From Bacillota bacterium (GTDB lineage: Bacteria; Bacillota; Clostridia; Lachnospirales; Lachnospiraceae), in the NCBI GenBank assembly GCA_023411225.1, contig JAEYPA010000178.1:1-32237 (forward strand): a stretch of 32,237 bases of DNA, in the 5' to 3' direction. The position numbers and the translations under genes were made by a program. Positions 1 to 8,669 of this stretch are shown here, in pieces. How positions within the stretch are numbered: the first letter of the stretch is position 1; each line of letters starts with the position of its first letter. Under the pieces are notes generated by a model. The model was not told the DNA's origin. It ran no database searches and saw nothing but the letters and a program-made list of their open reading frames with translations.

Positions 1-355
1 AAGGCTCCTGCCCGTAAGAACAGCCTGCGCTCCAGACTCTAAGGTCATGATCAGGGATAGTCTTTTTTAAATACGGAAGAACAACATCGCTAAAATACTT
101 AAAATGCTCTGCTTCTCTCATAAAGAAAGTGTGATTGGTCGTAATCTTATCAATCAGCTCTGTCACTGCTTGACCGGAACGATCCGACACCACATAGTCA
201 TAGTAATCCGAATAATTACGAATATGTTTTGTTTCAAGCAAATTGCTTAATCTTCCGGTCATTAGTAACATCTTTTTTTCTGAGAGATGTATCCCATAAT
301 TCTGATGAATGTAGGAAGCTAATTTATCAAACTCTTTTTCTGTGATACTTAGCAT
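1..355 (-). CDS. cheR: CheR chemotaxis protein methyltransferase (3' end outside window)
   Basis: CheR transfers methyl groups from S-adenosylmethionine to glutamates of chemoreceptors, for adaptation. The frame reads leftward from an ATG at 355-353 and is open to the window edge, giving about 118 residues. It starts MLSITEKEFDKLASYIHQ, the all-helical CheR N-terminal domain, contains ITTNHTFFMREAEHF, and reaches WSAGCSYGQEP, the SAM-binding motif of CheR enzymes. The start sits about 12 bases after a GGAG, inside the short gap after the upstream chemoreceptor gene. It is the last visible gene of the che operon; whether cheB follows cannot be seen. Family assignment is firm, the C-terminal part is unseen. 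Confidence 0.93.
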   Translation of the reverse strand, partial: MLSITEKEFDKLASYIHQNYGIHLSEKKMLLMTGRLSNLLETKHIRNYSDYYDYVVSDRSGQAVTELIDKITTNHTFFMREAEHFKYFSDVVLPYLKKTIPDHDLRVWSAGCSYGQEP

Positions 356-374
356 ATACCCATTCTATCTCCTC

Positions 375-2204
375 TTAATATTTTCCAAATTCAGAATCAT
401 TTAATATGATTTTAGTGTTGGGAGTCTGACTCAAATAATCCTTCGCCTCTACTTGCTCTTTTTGACTTTTCTCAGTCATACCTTCTAGCACCTTTAGTAT
501 CTCTGGGCTTAACTCACTATATCTATTATTGGCTCTAATTTCTTCCTTTAATTTAAACTGTTCCACAGCTTCTTTAAGCAATTCAGCTTGACTTGAAAGC
601 TCTTCACTTGCTGCAGCTCCTTCTTCTGAGGTTGCTGAATTGGTCTGAACCACCTGGGATACCTGCATAATTCCTTGATTAATCTGTGTAATTCCAGAAG
701 CCTGTTCATTGGATGCAATAGCAATGTCAGCTACTAATGAAGATGCTTTTGTAACATCCTCCACAATCTTATTTAATGCACTGGCAGTTTCATTAGCAAT
801 CTGAGTTCCAGCCACCACTTTGTCTATGGAACCTTCTATTAGATCTGTGGTCTCCTTGGCTGCATTGGCAGATCTTGCAGCAAGGTTACGCACTTCTTCT
901 GCTACTACGGCAAAACCTTTGCCATGCTGTCCTGCTCTGGCTGCTTCTACAGCAGCATTCAATGCAAGTATGTTGGTCTGAAATGCAATTTCGTCAATTA
1001 CCTTTATGATTTTGGAGATGTTAGTAGAAGAAAGATTGATCTCATCCATTGCCTTTTGCATTTCTTTCATACGTTCATTTCCTTTGGCTGCATTCTCTTG
1101 CGTCAACTTAGCCAGTTCATTGGCCTGATTTGCATTCTGGGCATTCAACTTAGTCTGAGAAGAGATTTCTTCCAAAGAAGTGGTCAGCTGCTCAATGGAG
1201 CTGGCTTGCTCGGTAGCCCCCTGAGACAATGCGACACTTGAATCAGATACTTGCTTAGATCCGGCTGCAACCTGTTCAGCGGCATGAGCAATATTACTCA
1301 GTACTTCATTGTTCTTCTGTACCATTTCCTTGAGCTTTTTATTCAACAAATCTTGTTCTGAACGAACTTCTATGTCCATTGTCAGATCTCCATCTGCAAT
1401 TTTCTCTACAATTATTGCCTGTCCACGAATACTATGAATCATTTCTTTCATAGCCTTAGCAAGCAATCCCATCTCATTATTTCTTTCTTCATCAACCTCT
1501 ACCGCGACATCGCCTTTTGATATTTTCTTTGCTACCTCTATGGACTTATAAATTGGTTTAGTGATACTCCTTGTTATAACAAGTCCCATTGTAACAGCTA
1601 ATGCCACCCCTAATCCAATAATTATGAACATTATTAAAATAGCATTCGTTGCATGTTTATCATTATTATTCGCTTTGTCTTTCGCTGCATCTACATCATA
1701 TTGCCTTAAATTATCAAATGCAGACTGCAATGCGTCAGACAAATTCTGTAGTTCCCCAACATATGTAACTTTTACACTATCATAATCATTTGCTTTCAAC
1801 TGACTCTGTAGTCGTGTTAATGTATCACTAAATTTTTTCCAATTATCTTTTACTGCTGTTAGTAATTCAATATCTTTTTGATCCTCTACACAATTTTTCT
1901 CATAGCTCTCCAAATATGACTTTCCTTCATTCATCAAAACATTCATTTTGGTAAGCGACTGCTCTTTGGTAGAATCATTAATCACTACTGAAGCTACACC
2001 CACTCTAACTCTCTGATATTTTATTGCAGCCTGAGCAATATAATCTACTCCACATGTATTCTTTTTATATAGATCTGTACCTTCCTGATTAATCTTTCTT
2101 ATAAAATAAACACCAGTTACTCCAACTACTCCTGCAATAATCGCAACCATAATAAATGATATTACTAACTTAACTCCAATTTTTACAAACCTTTTATTCC
2201 CCAT
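375..2204 (-). CDS. Methyl-accepting chemotaxis protein
   Basis: Transmembrane chemoreceptor of 609 residues that senses a ligand outside the cell and controls CheA through CheW. A first membrane helix lies at about residues 12-36. A periplasmic-type helical sensor of about 150 residues follows (four-helix-bundle style, one Cys near residue 47). A second membrane helix is at about 188-212, then a HAMP domain to about 266 and the long coiled signalling domain. The signalling hairpin is recognisable from DEIAFQTNILALNAAVEAAR followed by AEEVRNLAARSANAAKET. It lies 28 bases downstream of cheW in the same operon, which suggests it is the dedicated receptor of this CheA/CheW pair. The ligand cannot be predicted. 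The tail ends NDSEFGKY, without the NWETF-type pentapeptide that binds CheR in some receptors. Confidence 0.95.
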   Translation of the reverse strand: MGNKRFVKIGVKLVISFIMVAIIAGVVGVTGVYFIRKINQEGTDLYKKNTCGVDYIAQAAIKYQRVRVGVASVVINDSTKEQSLTKMNVLMNEGKSYLESYEKNCVEDQKDIELLTAVKDNWKKFSDTLTRLQSQLKANDYDSVKVTYVGELQNLSDALQSAFDNLRQYDVDAAKDKANNNDKHATNAILIMFIIIGLGVALAVTMGLVITRSITKPIYKSIEVAKKISKGDVAVEVDEERNNEMGLLAKAMKEMIHSIRGQAIIVEKIADGDLTMDIEVRSEQDLLNKKLKEMVQKNNEVLSNIAHAAEQVAAGSKQVSDSSVALSQGATEQASSIEQLTTSLEEISSQTKLNAQNANQANELAKLTQENAAKGNERMKEMQKAMDEINLSSTNISKIIKVIDEIAFQTNILALNAAVEAARAGQHGKGFAVVAEEVRNLAARSANAAKETTDLIEGSIDKVVAGTQIANETASALNKIVEDVTKASSLVADIAIASNEQASGITQINQGIMQVSQVVQTNSATSEEGAAASEELSSQAELLKEAVEQFKLKEEIRANNRYSELSPEILKVLEGMTEKSQKEQVEAKDYLSQTPNTKIILNDSEFGKY

Positions 2205-2232
2205 GTTGTTATCCTCCTTGATGTAAGTTTTT

Positions 2233-2721
2233 TTAAAATCCCCTTTTAATCTCTTCTATCTCCATTTCTGAAAATAAAGTCTCGCAGTCCAATAACAATT
2301 TAACGTCATTTCCCACTTTACCTATATTCTTAATGTATCTGTTCTGTGGCTCCTTGCCCATTCTAGGTGGCTCAACTATATTCTCCTCACCTATCGTTAA
2401 CACCTCTGATACGCTATCAACGATTAACCCAATAGAGATATCCTCAATATCAACTACAATAATACAAGTTCTGTCATTATACTCTATGAACTCTTTTTTG
2501 AATCTTAACCTCACATCCATTACAGGTATAATCTTTCCTCTTAAATTAATAATTCCTCTTATGTATTCTGGAAGCTCCGGTAATTCTGTAATCGCTTGAA
2601 TTCCAATAATCTCTGTTACATACATGATTTCAATACCATATGCCTCTTTACCAAGTGAAAATGTTAGATATCTCCCCTTTTGTGTATCCTCCTCTAGAAG
2701 AGTGTTTTCTAATTCTGTCAT
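2233..2721 (-). CDS. cheW: CheW chemotaxis coupling protein
   Basis: Adaptor that links chemoreceptors to the CheA kinase in the signalling array. The 162-residue protein is a single CheW domain: YLTFSLGKEAYGIEIMYVTEI at the start, then the conserved LPELPEYIRGIINLRGKIIPVMDV block, and GLIVDSVSEVLTI in the second subdomain. Its length fits the family (about 150-170). It has a good ribosome site (GGAG just before the start) and follows cheA by 17 bases, so the two are almost certainly co-transcribed and translated in proportion. Confidence 0.95.
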   Translation of the reverse strand: MTELENTLLEEDTQKGRYLTFSLGKEAYGIEIMYVTEIIGIQAITELPELPEYIRGIINLRGKIIPVMDVRLRFKKEFIEYNDRTCIIVVDIEDISIGLIVDSVSEVLTIGEENIVEPPRMGKEPQNRYIKNIGKVGNDVKLLLDCETLFSEMEIEEIKRGF

Positions 2722-2738
2722 TCCATCATCTCCTTCTT

Positions 2739-4667
2739 TTATGTATTTAATAATCCTGCTACATCTACTATCAGGCTTATACTACCATCTCCTAGTAGGG
2801 TGCAACCTGTTAGTCCTTTCATTTTTTTGGTTCTGATTATATATTCCGGTAGTGCTTTCACAACTACCTGTTGTTGGCCAAGTAATGTATCAGCAAATAG
2901 GCAGCTGGTTTTCTCATCTTGTTCAATCATTATCATAATTCCCTGTTGGAAATCATCTTGGGAGTTTTTAACTCCAAAGAATTCATTTAGCCTACAGATT
3001 GGATAACACTGTCCTCTTACCATAATCATCTCATTTCCCGCTGTATCCACCACTATCTGGTTCTGATTAGCTCTGAAAAACTCCTTTACCGAAGCAGTTG
3101 GAATCGTATAATTCGCCTCCCCTACCTTAATATTCATTCCATCTATTATGGCTAGTGTAAGTGGAATTTTCATTGTGAAAGTGGAACCTTTCCCATGTAA
3201 ACTATCTAAAAATACTGTTCCTCCAACCTCTTCCACATTTTTTGTTACTACGTCCATCCCTACTCCCCTGCCAGAAAACTCAGAAACAGTTTCTTTAGTG
3301 GAGAAACCAGGCATAAAAGTAAGATTATAGATTTCCCGATCTGTCATTTCATCTGGATTCCTAGTTAGGATTTGATTTTTTTTCGCTTTTTCTAAAATAC
3401 CCTTTTTATCCAAGCCCCGTCCATCATCCTTAACGCTAATCAAGACATCTCCACCCATATTCTTTGCTTCAATGGTTACTATCCCCTGTGAAGGTTTTCC
3501 GGCTGCTATTCGTTCCTCAGGCATTTCAATTCCATGATCTAAGGCATTACGCACCAAATGCATTAAAGGAAATGATATATGCTCAATAATATTCTTATCA
3601 ACTTCTGTATCTCCTCCGAGTATTACTAATTCCACATTTTTCCCTAATTTCTTGCACATATCTCTATTAATTCGATGCATTTTATGAAAGGTTGCAGCCA
3701 AAGGAACCATTCGAATCGACATAACAGCATCTTGAATCTCGTTCGTAATTTTATTTAGTTGTCTTGCTGACTTACTGAAGTTCTCAAGAGGCAAACCTTG
3801 TAGATCTGGGTTTTGTGTTACCATAGCTTCAGCAGTTACCATTTCTCCAACCAAATCCATTAATATATCCAGTTTATTTACACTGACACTGATCATACTT
3901 TGATGGCTAGTGGTGGATTGTGGCTTTTCCTTCTGCTCGTTTTCTATATTCGCCTTGCTGGAACTTTCCTCTGTCTCTATAGCTTTGGGACATTCTTCCT
4001 GTATCAGTTCTAATGATTTTACAAAAGGTTCTGAAGAAAATATGTGATGTAACTCCTCATAACTTTTTTCACTTTTAAATGTTAATGAAAATCCTTCCTT
4101 ACGAATGATTTGGGCACTTTCTGGATCATCCGTAACATTCTCTGGACTATGTTCACAATGATTAACCACATTCTGTATGGTAAGTAACAAGGAAAAGGCA
4201 CGTATATCCTCCATTCCACAATCCTCATCAAAGAAAACCAACCCGCGGTACAGATTTTCCCTTTGTGTACTATCATTTTTTAAAGTCTCTAGGTAATTGG
4301 CAATCCGATTCATCAATGCTTCATTTTTACCATCAAGCTCCTTACCATCTCCGACTTTATCCAATTCACTCTTTATAAAATCGATGCAGGTAAGAATTAG
4401 GTCAGTTAACGTAGTGTAATCCACGTTGCCTGGCATCTCTTCTCGGATATAAAAAAATAAATCTTCCATAGCATGGGCCAAATTAGAGATTTCGTCAAAC
4501 ATCATCATTGCTGATGACCCTTTTATTGTGTGCATAATTCGAAATATCTCATTGATTGTCTCATGAGAATATGCATTTTCCTTTTCATTTGCAAGGATTA
4601 ATTCCTCTAACTGTTCCGTTAATTGTGTAGTCTCAAATAGATAGGCATCTATCAAAAGTTCTTTCAT
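2739..4667 (-). CDS. cheA: CheA chemotaxis histidine kinase
   Basis: Autophosphorylating kinase of the chemotaxis array, 642 residues. Domains in order: an HPt domain with phospho-acceptor His46 in IMHTIKGSSAMM; a divergent P2-like response-regulator docking segment at about 180-235; a low-complexity linker rich in Glu, Lys and Ser; a dimerisation helix pair from about 255 (SVNKLDILMDLVGEMV); the ATPase with N-box LVRNALDHGIEMPEER, DDGRGLD and FSGRGVGMDVV; and a C-terminal CheW-like regulatory domain from about 505. All kinase motifs are present, so it should be active. It follows cheY by 45 bases and precedes cheW by 17. Phosphate is expected to pass to the CheY encoded upstream and, if present, to a CheB beyond the window. 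Confidence 0.96.
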   Translation of the reverse strand: MKELLIDAYLFETTQLTEQLEELILANEKENAYSHETINEIFRIMHTIKGSSAMMMFDEISNLAHAMEDLFFYIREEMPGNVDYTTLTDLILTCIDFIKSELDKVGDGKELDGKNEALMNRIANYLETLKNDSTQRENLYRGLVFFDEDCGMEDIRAFSLLLTIQNVVNHCEHSPENVTDDPESAQIIRKEGFSLTFKSEKSYEELHHIFSSEPFVKSLELIQEECPKAIETEESSSKANIENEQKEKPQSTTSHQSMISVSVNKLDILMDLVGEMVTAEAMVTQNPDLQGLPLENFSKSARQLNKITNEIQDAVMSIRMVPLAATFHKMHRINRDMCKKLGKNVELVILGGDTEVDKNIIEHISFPLMHLVRNALDHGIEMPEERIAAGKPSQGIVTIEAKNMGGDVLISVKDDGRGLDKKGILEKAKKNQILTRNPDEMTDREIYNLTFMPGFSTKETVSEFSGRGVGMDVVTKNVEEVGGTVFLDSLHGKGSTFTMKIPLTLAIIDGMNIKVGEANYTIPTASVKEFFRANQNQIVVDTAGNEMIMVRGQCYPICRLNEFFGVKNSQDDFQQGIMIMIEQDEKTSCLFADTLLGQQQVVVKALPEYIIRTKKMKGLTGCTLLGDGSISLIVDVAGLLNT

Positions 4668-4712
4668 ATTATTACGACCTCTTCTCCATTTAAGTATCGA
4701 TTCTAGTATTTG

Positions 4713-5066
4713 CTATAATTTCATAAGTACTTTTACTACATGCTCTTCCTTAAATGGCTTTACAATAAATGATTTGGCACCATTAATAACTGCCTCCCGA
4801 ACCATTGTCTCTTGCCCCATAGCAGATATCATAATTACAGTTGCTGCTGGGTCTATCTTTCTTATTTCTTTTAATGCTTCTGTACCTGTTAGATTAGGCA
4901 TCGTAATATCCATTGTTACAATGTCTGGAGATAATTCCTTATATTTTGTAATAGCTTCTAGTCCATCCCCCGCTTCACCTACAACTTCAAAACCATTCTT
5001 CTCAAGCATTAACCTTAAGGTTGTTCTCATAAACGTGGCATCATCCACTATTAGTATTTTCTTCAT
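4713..5066 (-). CDS. cheY: CheY-type single-domain response regulator
   Basis: A 117-residue receiver with no output domain; phosphorylated by CheA, it normally binds the flagellar switch. The acidic pocket is Asp8/Asp9 (VDDATFM), the phosphorylated residue is Asp53 (TMDITMP), the switch Ser is Ser81 (MISAMG) and the conserved Lys is Lys103 (IVKPF). All catalytic positions are intact. The ribosome site AGGAGATGG lies just before the start. It is the first gene of the cheY-cheA-cheW-mcp-cheR unit, an order unlike large flagellar che operons, so the cluster might be an accessory chemosensory pathway; the sequence alone does not decide that. Confidence 0.94.
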   Translation of the reverse strand: MKKILIVDDATFMRTTLRLMLEKNGFEVVGEAGDGLEAITKYKELSPDIVTMDITMPNLTGTEALKEIRKIDPAATVIMISAMGQETMVREAVINGAKSFIVKPFKEEHVVKVLMKL

Positions 5067-5748
5067 CTGACCATCTCCTCTTATACATAACTTCCTTATT
5101 TGTTAGTGTGCATCCCCCACGGAGTATTTTTATATGATAAGAAATTCACAGAACATCCTATCATATAAAAAGAAGCTGAATGCTCATACTTTATACGAGA
5201 CATTCAGCTTCTTATTGTGAGATAAGATTATAATTTTACTAAGGCCGGCACCAATAACACGTGATGCTACCATATTATGCTCTTATTAATCAGTAAGAAA
5301 TTGTATATCACAAAAAACTGCTTTCTTCACAACCACCGAATACATAGACCGATAAAATCTATTAGCAAGGAAGTCTACCTTCCTAATGATATGCAAATCT
5401 ATTAATTGTAAAATAGCGAAAGATACATTAAGCAATATCTTAGTTTCATAAGTGACATGGGTTAAAAAGTGTATAAAGTAGCGTTTCATTTACAAGTATT
5501 TAATTATCAATTAAATATACTGTATTGCCCCTAAAATCTGATACCTTTTTAATTCTCAATACTAACTTATTGACAAAGTATACTATATCAATTTCTATTT
5601 CGCAACAATATTAAGAATTATTTGTAATTTATTAATAATATTAAGGATATTATACAATAAATACACAATTGAAACTGTAGTTATCTGTCTTATATTGTTT
5701 ATTATCGGATATGAATGTTAAAAACTTAACCAATGTATTGTTTTTTAT
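5067..5748. other. AT-rich intergenic region between cheY and the isomerase gene
   Basis: About 680 bases with no convincing gene. It contains a strong terminator at 5170-5213 and, beside it, a second inverted repeat TATATGATA at 5131-5139 with TATCATATA at 5159-5167, close to the expected cheY promoter. A 67-codon open frame at 5286-5489 (minus) has no ribosome site and no recognisable motif, and is probably chance. The part from 5490 to 5748 is very AT-rich and shows no structure I can name. Confidence 0.5.
5170..5213 (-). terminator. Intrinsic terminator upstream of the che operon
   Basis: Perfect 13-bp stem: AAGAAGCTGAATG at 5170-5182 pairs with CATTCAGCTTCTT at 5201-5213, with an 18-base loop. 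Read on the minus strand the stem is followed by a short U-rich tail (TTCTTTTTAT), so it most likely ends leftward transcription from the isomerase gene before the che operon begins. Confidence 0.75.
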
Positions 5749-6381
5749 TTAGTACCGTTTCCTTATCAAATTCAATAGCTCCTCATTATCACCGTTCTTT
5801 AATATATAATCCACAACGTTGCTTCTTTTTAGCGCATTTATCAACAATTTCTCATCTACTTGGTCAAATATATCCACCATATGCCTCTTAGTTACTCCAT
5901 TCATTTGTTTTAACAAAATCGTATCCTGCTTTTTCCTTTCCGCATCTTCAATGGGATAACCTACTCCAAAGGGTCCATCAAAGAGTTTTTCTAAGGTACA
6001 TCTTAGGTTAATCTCACCTGACCACCCAAAATTCAACCCAAGGGGGAAGGAAACAGCATTTCCATCATTAATTCTTCCAAATAGATAAGCATCCTGAGGA
6101 TTCTCCACATAACCACAGAGGACACCGGGACAACTATTGCAGGCAAGCATCATTCCTTGCCCGGAAGAGCATCCGGTTATCATAAAATCTACTGCATTAC
6201 TTTCCAAAAGCATACTGATCTCTAGCGCAATATCTATGTAGGAGAAGGAATCTACCTCATCCTTAAAGCATCCAAAATTGATGATTTGATGCCCATATTC
6301 TTTGACAGCTTCTACTGTACTATGAAATAACATCTCATTCTTATCCTTTTGGGATGTTGCCTGTATAACCCCAATTCTCAT
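5749..6381 (-). CDS. RpiB/LacA/LacB-family sugar-phosphate isomerase
   Basis: Member of the family of ribose-5-phosphate isomerase B and galactose-6-phosphate isomerase subunits, which interconvert aldose and ketose phosphates in the cytoplasm. The N-terminus MRIGVIQATSQKDKNEML and the segment GCSSGQGMMLACNSCPGVLC match the core CGTGIGM...ANK.PG region of RpiB, with Cys71 at the catalytic cysteine position. The Asn-Asp pair in RINDGNAVSFPLG corresponds to the HNDANVLALG motif. At 210 residues it is about 60 longer than usual RpiB, with an extra C-terminal stretch ending in NGDNEELLNLIRKR. The usual ANK is ACN here, so the substrate may differ from ribose-5-phosphate. The ribosome site GAAGGAG precedes the ATG. 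A hydrolase relic lies just upstream. Confidence 0.8.
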   Translation of the reverse strand: MRIGVIQATSQKDKNEMLFHSTVEAVKEYGHQIINFGCFKDEVDSFSYIDIALEISMLLESNAVDFMITGCSSGQGMMLACNSCPGVLCGYVENPQDAYLFGRINDGNAVSFPLGLNFGWSGEINLRCTLEKLFDGPFGVGYPIEDAERKKQDTILLKQMNGVTKRHMVDIFDQVDEKLLINALKRSNVVDYILKNGDNEELLNLIRKRY

Positions 6382-6398
6382 TAAAACATCTCCTTCTC

Positions 6399-6682
6399 TT
6401 ATTTATGAATAGCGCTTCTTAGTATAGATTTTTTTATAGGTTTCCCATGCCCCGGTAAAAATAATATCGCACCTGTGGCAACAAGTACCTCCCAAGTTGT
6501 CACAATCATGTCCTCTTGATCTGCAAATGGCGGATATAGTTCCCCAAACTTGTTTACCATAGTCTCTCCAGTTTTACACTAGTATCAATAAGAATATTAA
6601 TATCTTCATATTGGATAACATAACAATTACAACGAATGGTTCCCAATTTAATGACTTTATATTTACCTGTCTTTAATTCCAT
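6399..6682 (-). pseudogene. Internally deleted metallo-beta-lactamase-fold hydrolase
   Basis: Two parts of one MBL-fold hydrolase survive. The first begins at an ATG at 6682 and reads MELKTGKYKVIKLGTIRCN followed by a segment ending NILIDTSVKLERLW and a TAA stop. This is the N-terminal strand pair of the fold. The second, in another frame from about 6559, reads MVNKFGELYPPFADQED and then VLVATGAILFLPGHGKPI, the C-terminal motif carrying the last metal-ligand His. The roughly 120 residues between them, including the HxHxDH metal site, are gone and the two halves are out of frame. It therefore cannot be a working enzyme. I infer a deletion in a formerly complete gene, lying 17 bases before the isomerase start. 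Confidence 0.8.
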
Positions 6683-6813
6683 CTTCTTATCATCTCTCCA
6701 TTCTTCATAACTCTTTCTATTCTTTAACATCTGTCACAATTGGATAAAATTTCTATGATAAATAAGTCTAATTTAATTTGTACTATTATGCAACTAAATA
6801 ATCTCCCCCTAAA

Positions 6814-6852
6814 TCTAGAACGGTCACTGGATTGACCAGTGACCGTTCTAGA
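6814..6852 (-). terminator. Hairpin downstream of the NimA-like gene
   Basis: A perfect 17-bp inverted repeat: TCTAGAACGGTCACTGG at 6814-6830 and CCAGTGACCGTTCTAGA at 6836-6852, with a 5-base loop. It starts within three bases of the stop of the upstream gene on the minus strand. The U tail is short (TTT then G-rich), so it may act more as an mRNA 3'-end stabiliser than as a strong terminator. Confidence 0.7.
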
Positions 6853-6854
6853 TT

Positions 6855-7334
6855 CTAATTATTCTTTACCATGCGTGATTTACCTGTCATATTCTGTACT
6901 GTTAACCTCATAATAGTAGTACGAGCAATTACTGCCTCATTATACCTGAAATCTTCCTGATGATACTGGCTCATTAGGATGTCTAAGGCTTCCTTCTTTT
7001 TATCATAGTCAGTGACAATCTCTACCAACCCTCTTCCTATGATACTTTCATATTCCATGGTACAGCTACCACTATCTTCCTTCATAACCAACCGATGAGA
7101 ACAGTCCATCTCAAAACTGGCCCGATTGTCTCTGTCAATCAACTGGTACTTCGTACCTTCTGTCGCCCCATGAAAATACAGCACAACTTTACCATCTTCT
7201 ACACGAAACCCAAAGTTAAGGGGTAATATATACGGATAGCCTTCATCATTTAATGCAAGTCGACAAACATCACATTTCTTCATTACTTCAATGATTTTGT
7301 CAGGTTCCTTTATTTCTCTATCACTACGCCTCAT
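6855..7334 (-). CDS. Pyridoxamine 5'-phosphate oxidase-like flavin-binding protein (NimA type)
   Basis: A 159-residue split-barrel protein of the pyridoxamine-phosphate-oxidase-like group that includes the NimA nitroimidazole reductases. Diagnostic features: MRRSDREIKEPDKIIEVM at the start, CDVCRLALNDEGYPYILPL for the first barrel strands, LYFHGATEGTKYQLIDRD with the conserved His and Lys, SFEMD, and YESIIGRGLVEIV. NimA-like proteins often carry the same R..R.I.....I early motif and a YFHGA motif. The family binds FMN or a related flavin, but many members have no known substrate. It is followed directly by a strong hairpin. Possible drug-reducing activity is only inferred from the family. Confidence 0.85.
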   Translation of the reverse strand: MRRSDREIKEPDKIIEVMKKCDVCRLALNDEGYPYILPLNFGFRVEDGKVVLYFHGATEGTKYQLIDRDNRASFEMDCSHRLVMKEDSGSCTMEYESIIGRGLVEIVTDYDKKKEALDILMSQYHQEDFRYNEAVIARTTIMRLTVQNMTGKSRMVKNN

Positions 7335-7368
7335 TTTATTCTCCTTTTATAGGTAAAATTATTATCAC

Positions 7369-8538
7369 TTACTCCGGTTTTTGATTTTTCATGCTAGTAT
7401 AATATTTATCTTTTTCTGCATACAGTGCTGCATCCGCCCGATTGATTAGATTATCAATACTCTCATGTGCATCAAACGATGAGGCACTTCCAATACATAC
7501 CGTTAATTTATATGATACCTGATGTTCCTTACATTGACTAGATAAAAGCCTGTGGAATGTATTAATTATAGTTTCTGTTGCCTCTGGACATTTTGAGGCA
7601 CTGATTATTATGAATTCATCTCCACCATAACGTGCAATAAATAAGTTATATTGACTGCACAGTTTTAGCAAAGTATCCGCTACTATTTTTAAGGCATTAT
7701 CCCCCTCAGCATGCCCATACTGATCATTTATTGTTTTAAATTCATTGATATCCATCATATATAAAATAATCGGTTTCTCTTTACTACATACGGGTATTCG
7801 TTCTTCTAAATACTGGCATGCGCGACGTCTGTTATTAATTCCTGTCAGAGCATCGTTATAAATCTGAGCACTTTGAATGTTAATAAACACAAAAAAAATA
7901 GTAACAAGTATCGATGGAGCTAAGATACAAGTTGCACAAACCCTGAGTTGAAGTAACCCTGCTATAATCGGAAAGATCATTCCTATCCCTAGAGTTAAAC
8001 TTTCATATTTCTTCTTTTGCTTCTTTTCAATAAAACTATGAATGATTGCATGAAAAACTATAACAATAGCATAACCATAGGCGACTAGAAACGTATAGCC
8101 TAAGAATGGGCCCCGTTGATATCTCCCAGTGTCCGTGACTGTAAATACCCATCCGGTGAAAGGTGTAGAAAGGTATATCAATCCGACTAGTATAATAGGA
8201 ACCGTGGCAACACGTATCAGACACTCTGAAGGCAAACTATTATGCAATCTTGCCTCAACAAATAAAAATCCATAGTATGCAAGTAATGATATTAAAAACA
8301 ATGAACACATATTGGTAATCCATATAACTGGAACTACCATTGGAATATATCCATTCTCCATAATAATAGATACTAATCCGAAGATTAAAAATCCACAATA
8401 TGCTACAAGTGCTTTTCTAAGCGAAAGGACTTCATACTTACTACCAAAATCACTGTTGATAAATTTGCCCATTACACTCGCCAGTAATATACAAAATGCA
8501 TCAACTACTATGTAGGTTAAAACCATCTGTCCATCCAA
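7369..8538 (-). CDS. Membrane-bound diguanylate cyclase (GGDEF protein)
   Basis: 389 residues. The first 225 or so form about six to seven hydrophobic membrane segments. A GGDEF domain follows, starting at NDALTGINNRR (228-238), with MMDINEFKTINDQYGHAEGD at 261-280 and the active-site motif GGDEF intact at 305-309. The protein should therefore make cyclic di-GMP from GTP. The product-inhibition RxxD site expected nine residues before GGDEF is absent (Q and L occupy the Arg and Asp positions), so simple feedback inhibition is unlikely. The membrane part has no recognised sensor motif. There is no phosphodiesterase EAL or HD-GYP domain. It lies 34 bases upstream of the NimA-like gene on the same strand and may be transcribed with it. 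Confidence 0.9.
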   Translation of the reverse strand: MDGQMVLTYIVVDAFCILLASVMGKFINSDFGSKYEVLSLRKALVAYCGFLIFGLVSIIMENGYIPMVVPVIWITNMCSLFLISLLAYYGFLFVEARLHNSLPSECLIRVATVPIILVGLIYLSTPFTGWVFTVTDTGRYQRGPFLGYTFLVAYGYAIVIVFHAIIHSFIEKKQKKKYESLTLGIGMIFPIIAGLLQLRVCATCILAPSILVTIFFVFINIQSAQIYNDALTGINNRRRACQYLEERIPVCSKEKPIILYMMDINEFKTINDQYGHAEGDNALKIVADTLLKLCSQYNLFIARYGGDEFIIISASKCPEATETIINTFHRLLSSQCKEHQVSYKLTVCIGSASSFDAHESIDNLINRADAALYAEKDKYYTSMKNQKPE

Positions 8539-8669
8539 ATTCTTTTCTCACTCCATTTTATAAAATCTCATTAGTCGTATACTCTATAGAAAGTTATATA
8601 TCTATTATAACTGATATTTCCTTACTATTCTACAAAAAATTCTTTGGATAGACAGTTTAAAACCTATGA

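Noticed and set aside
5286..5489. 67-codon open frame on the minus strand between cheY and the isomerase gene
   Set aside because: No ribosome site, no recognisable motif and AT-rich composition like the surrounding gap; most likely chance.
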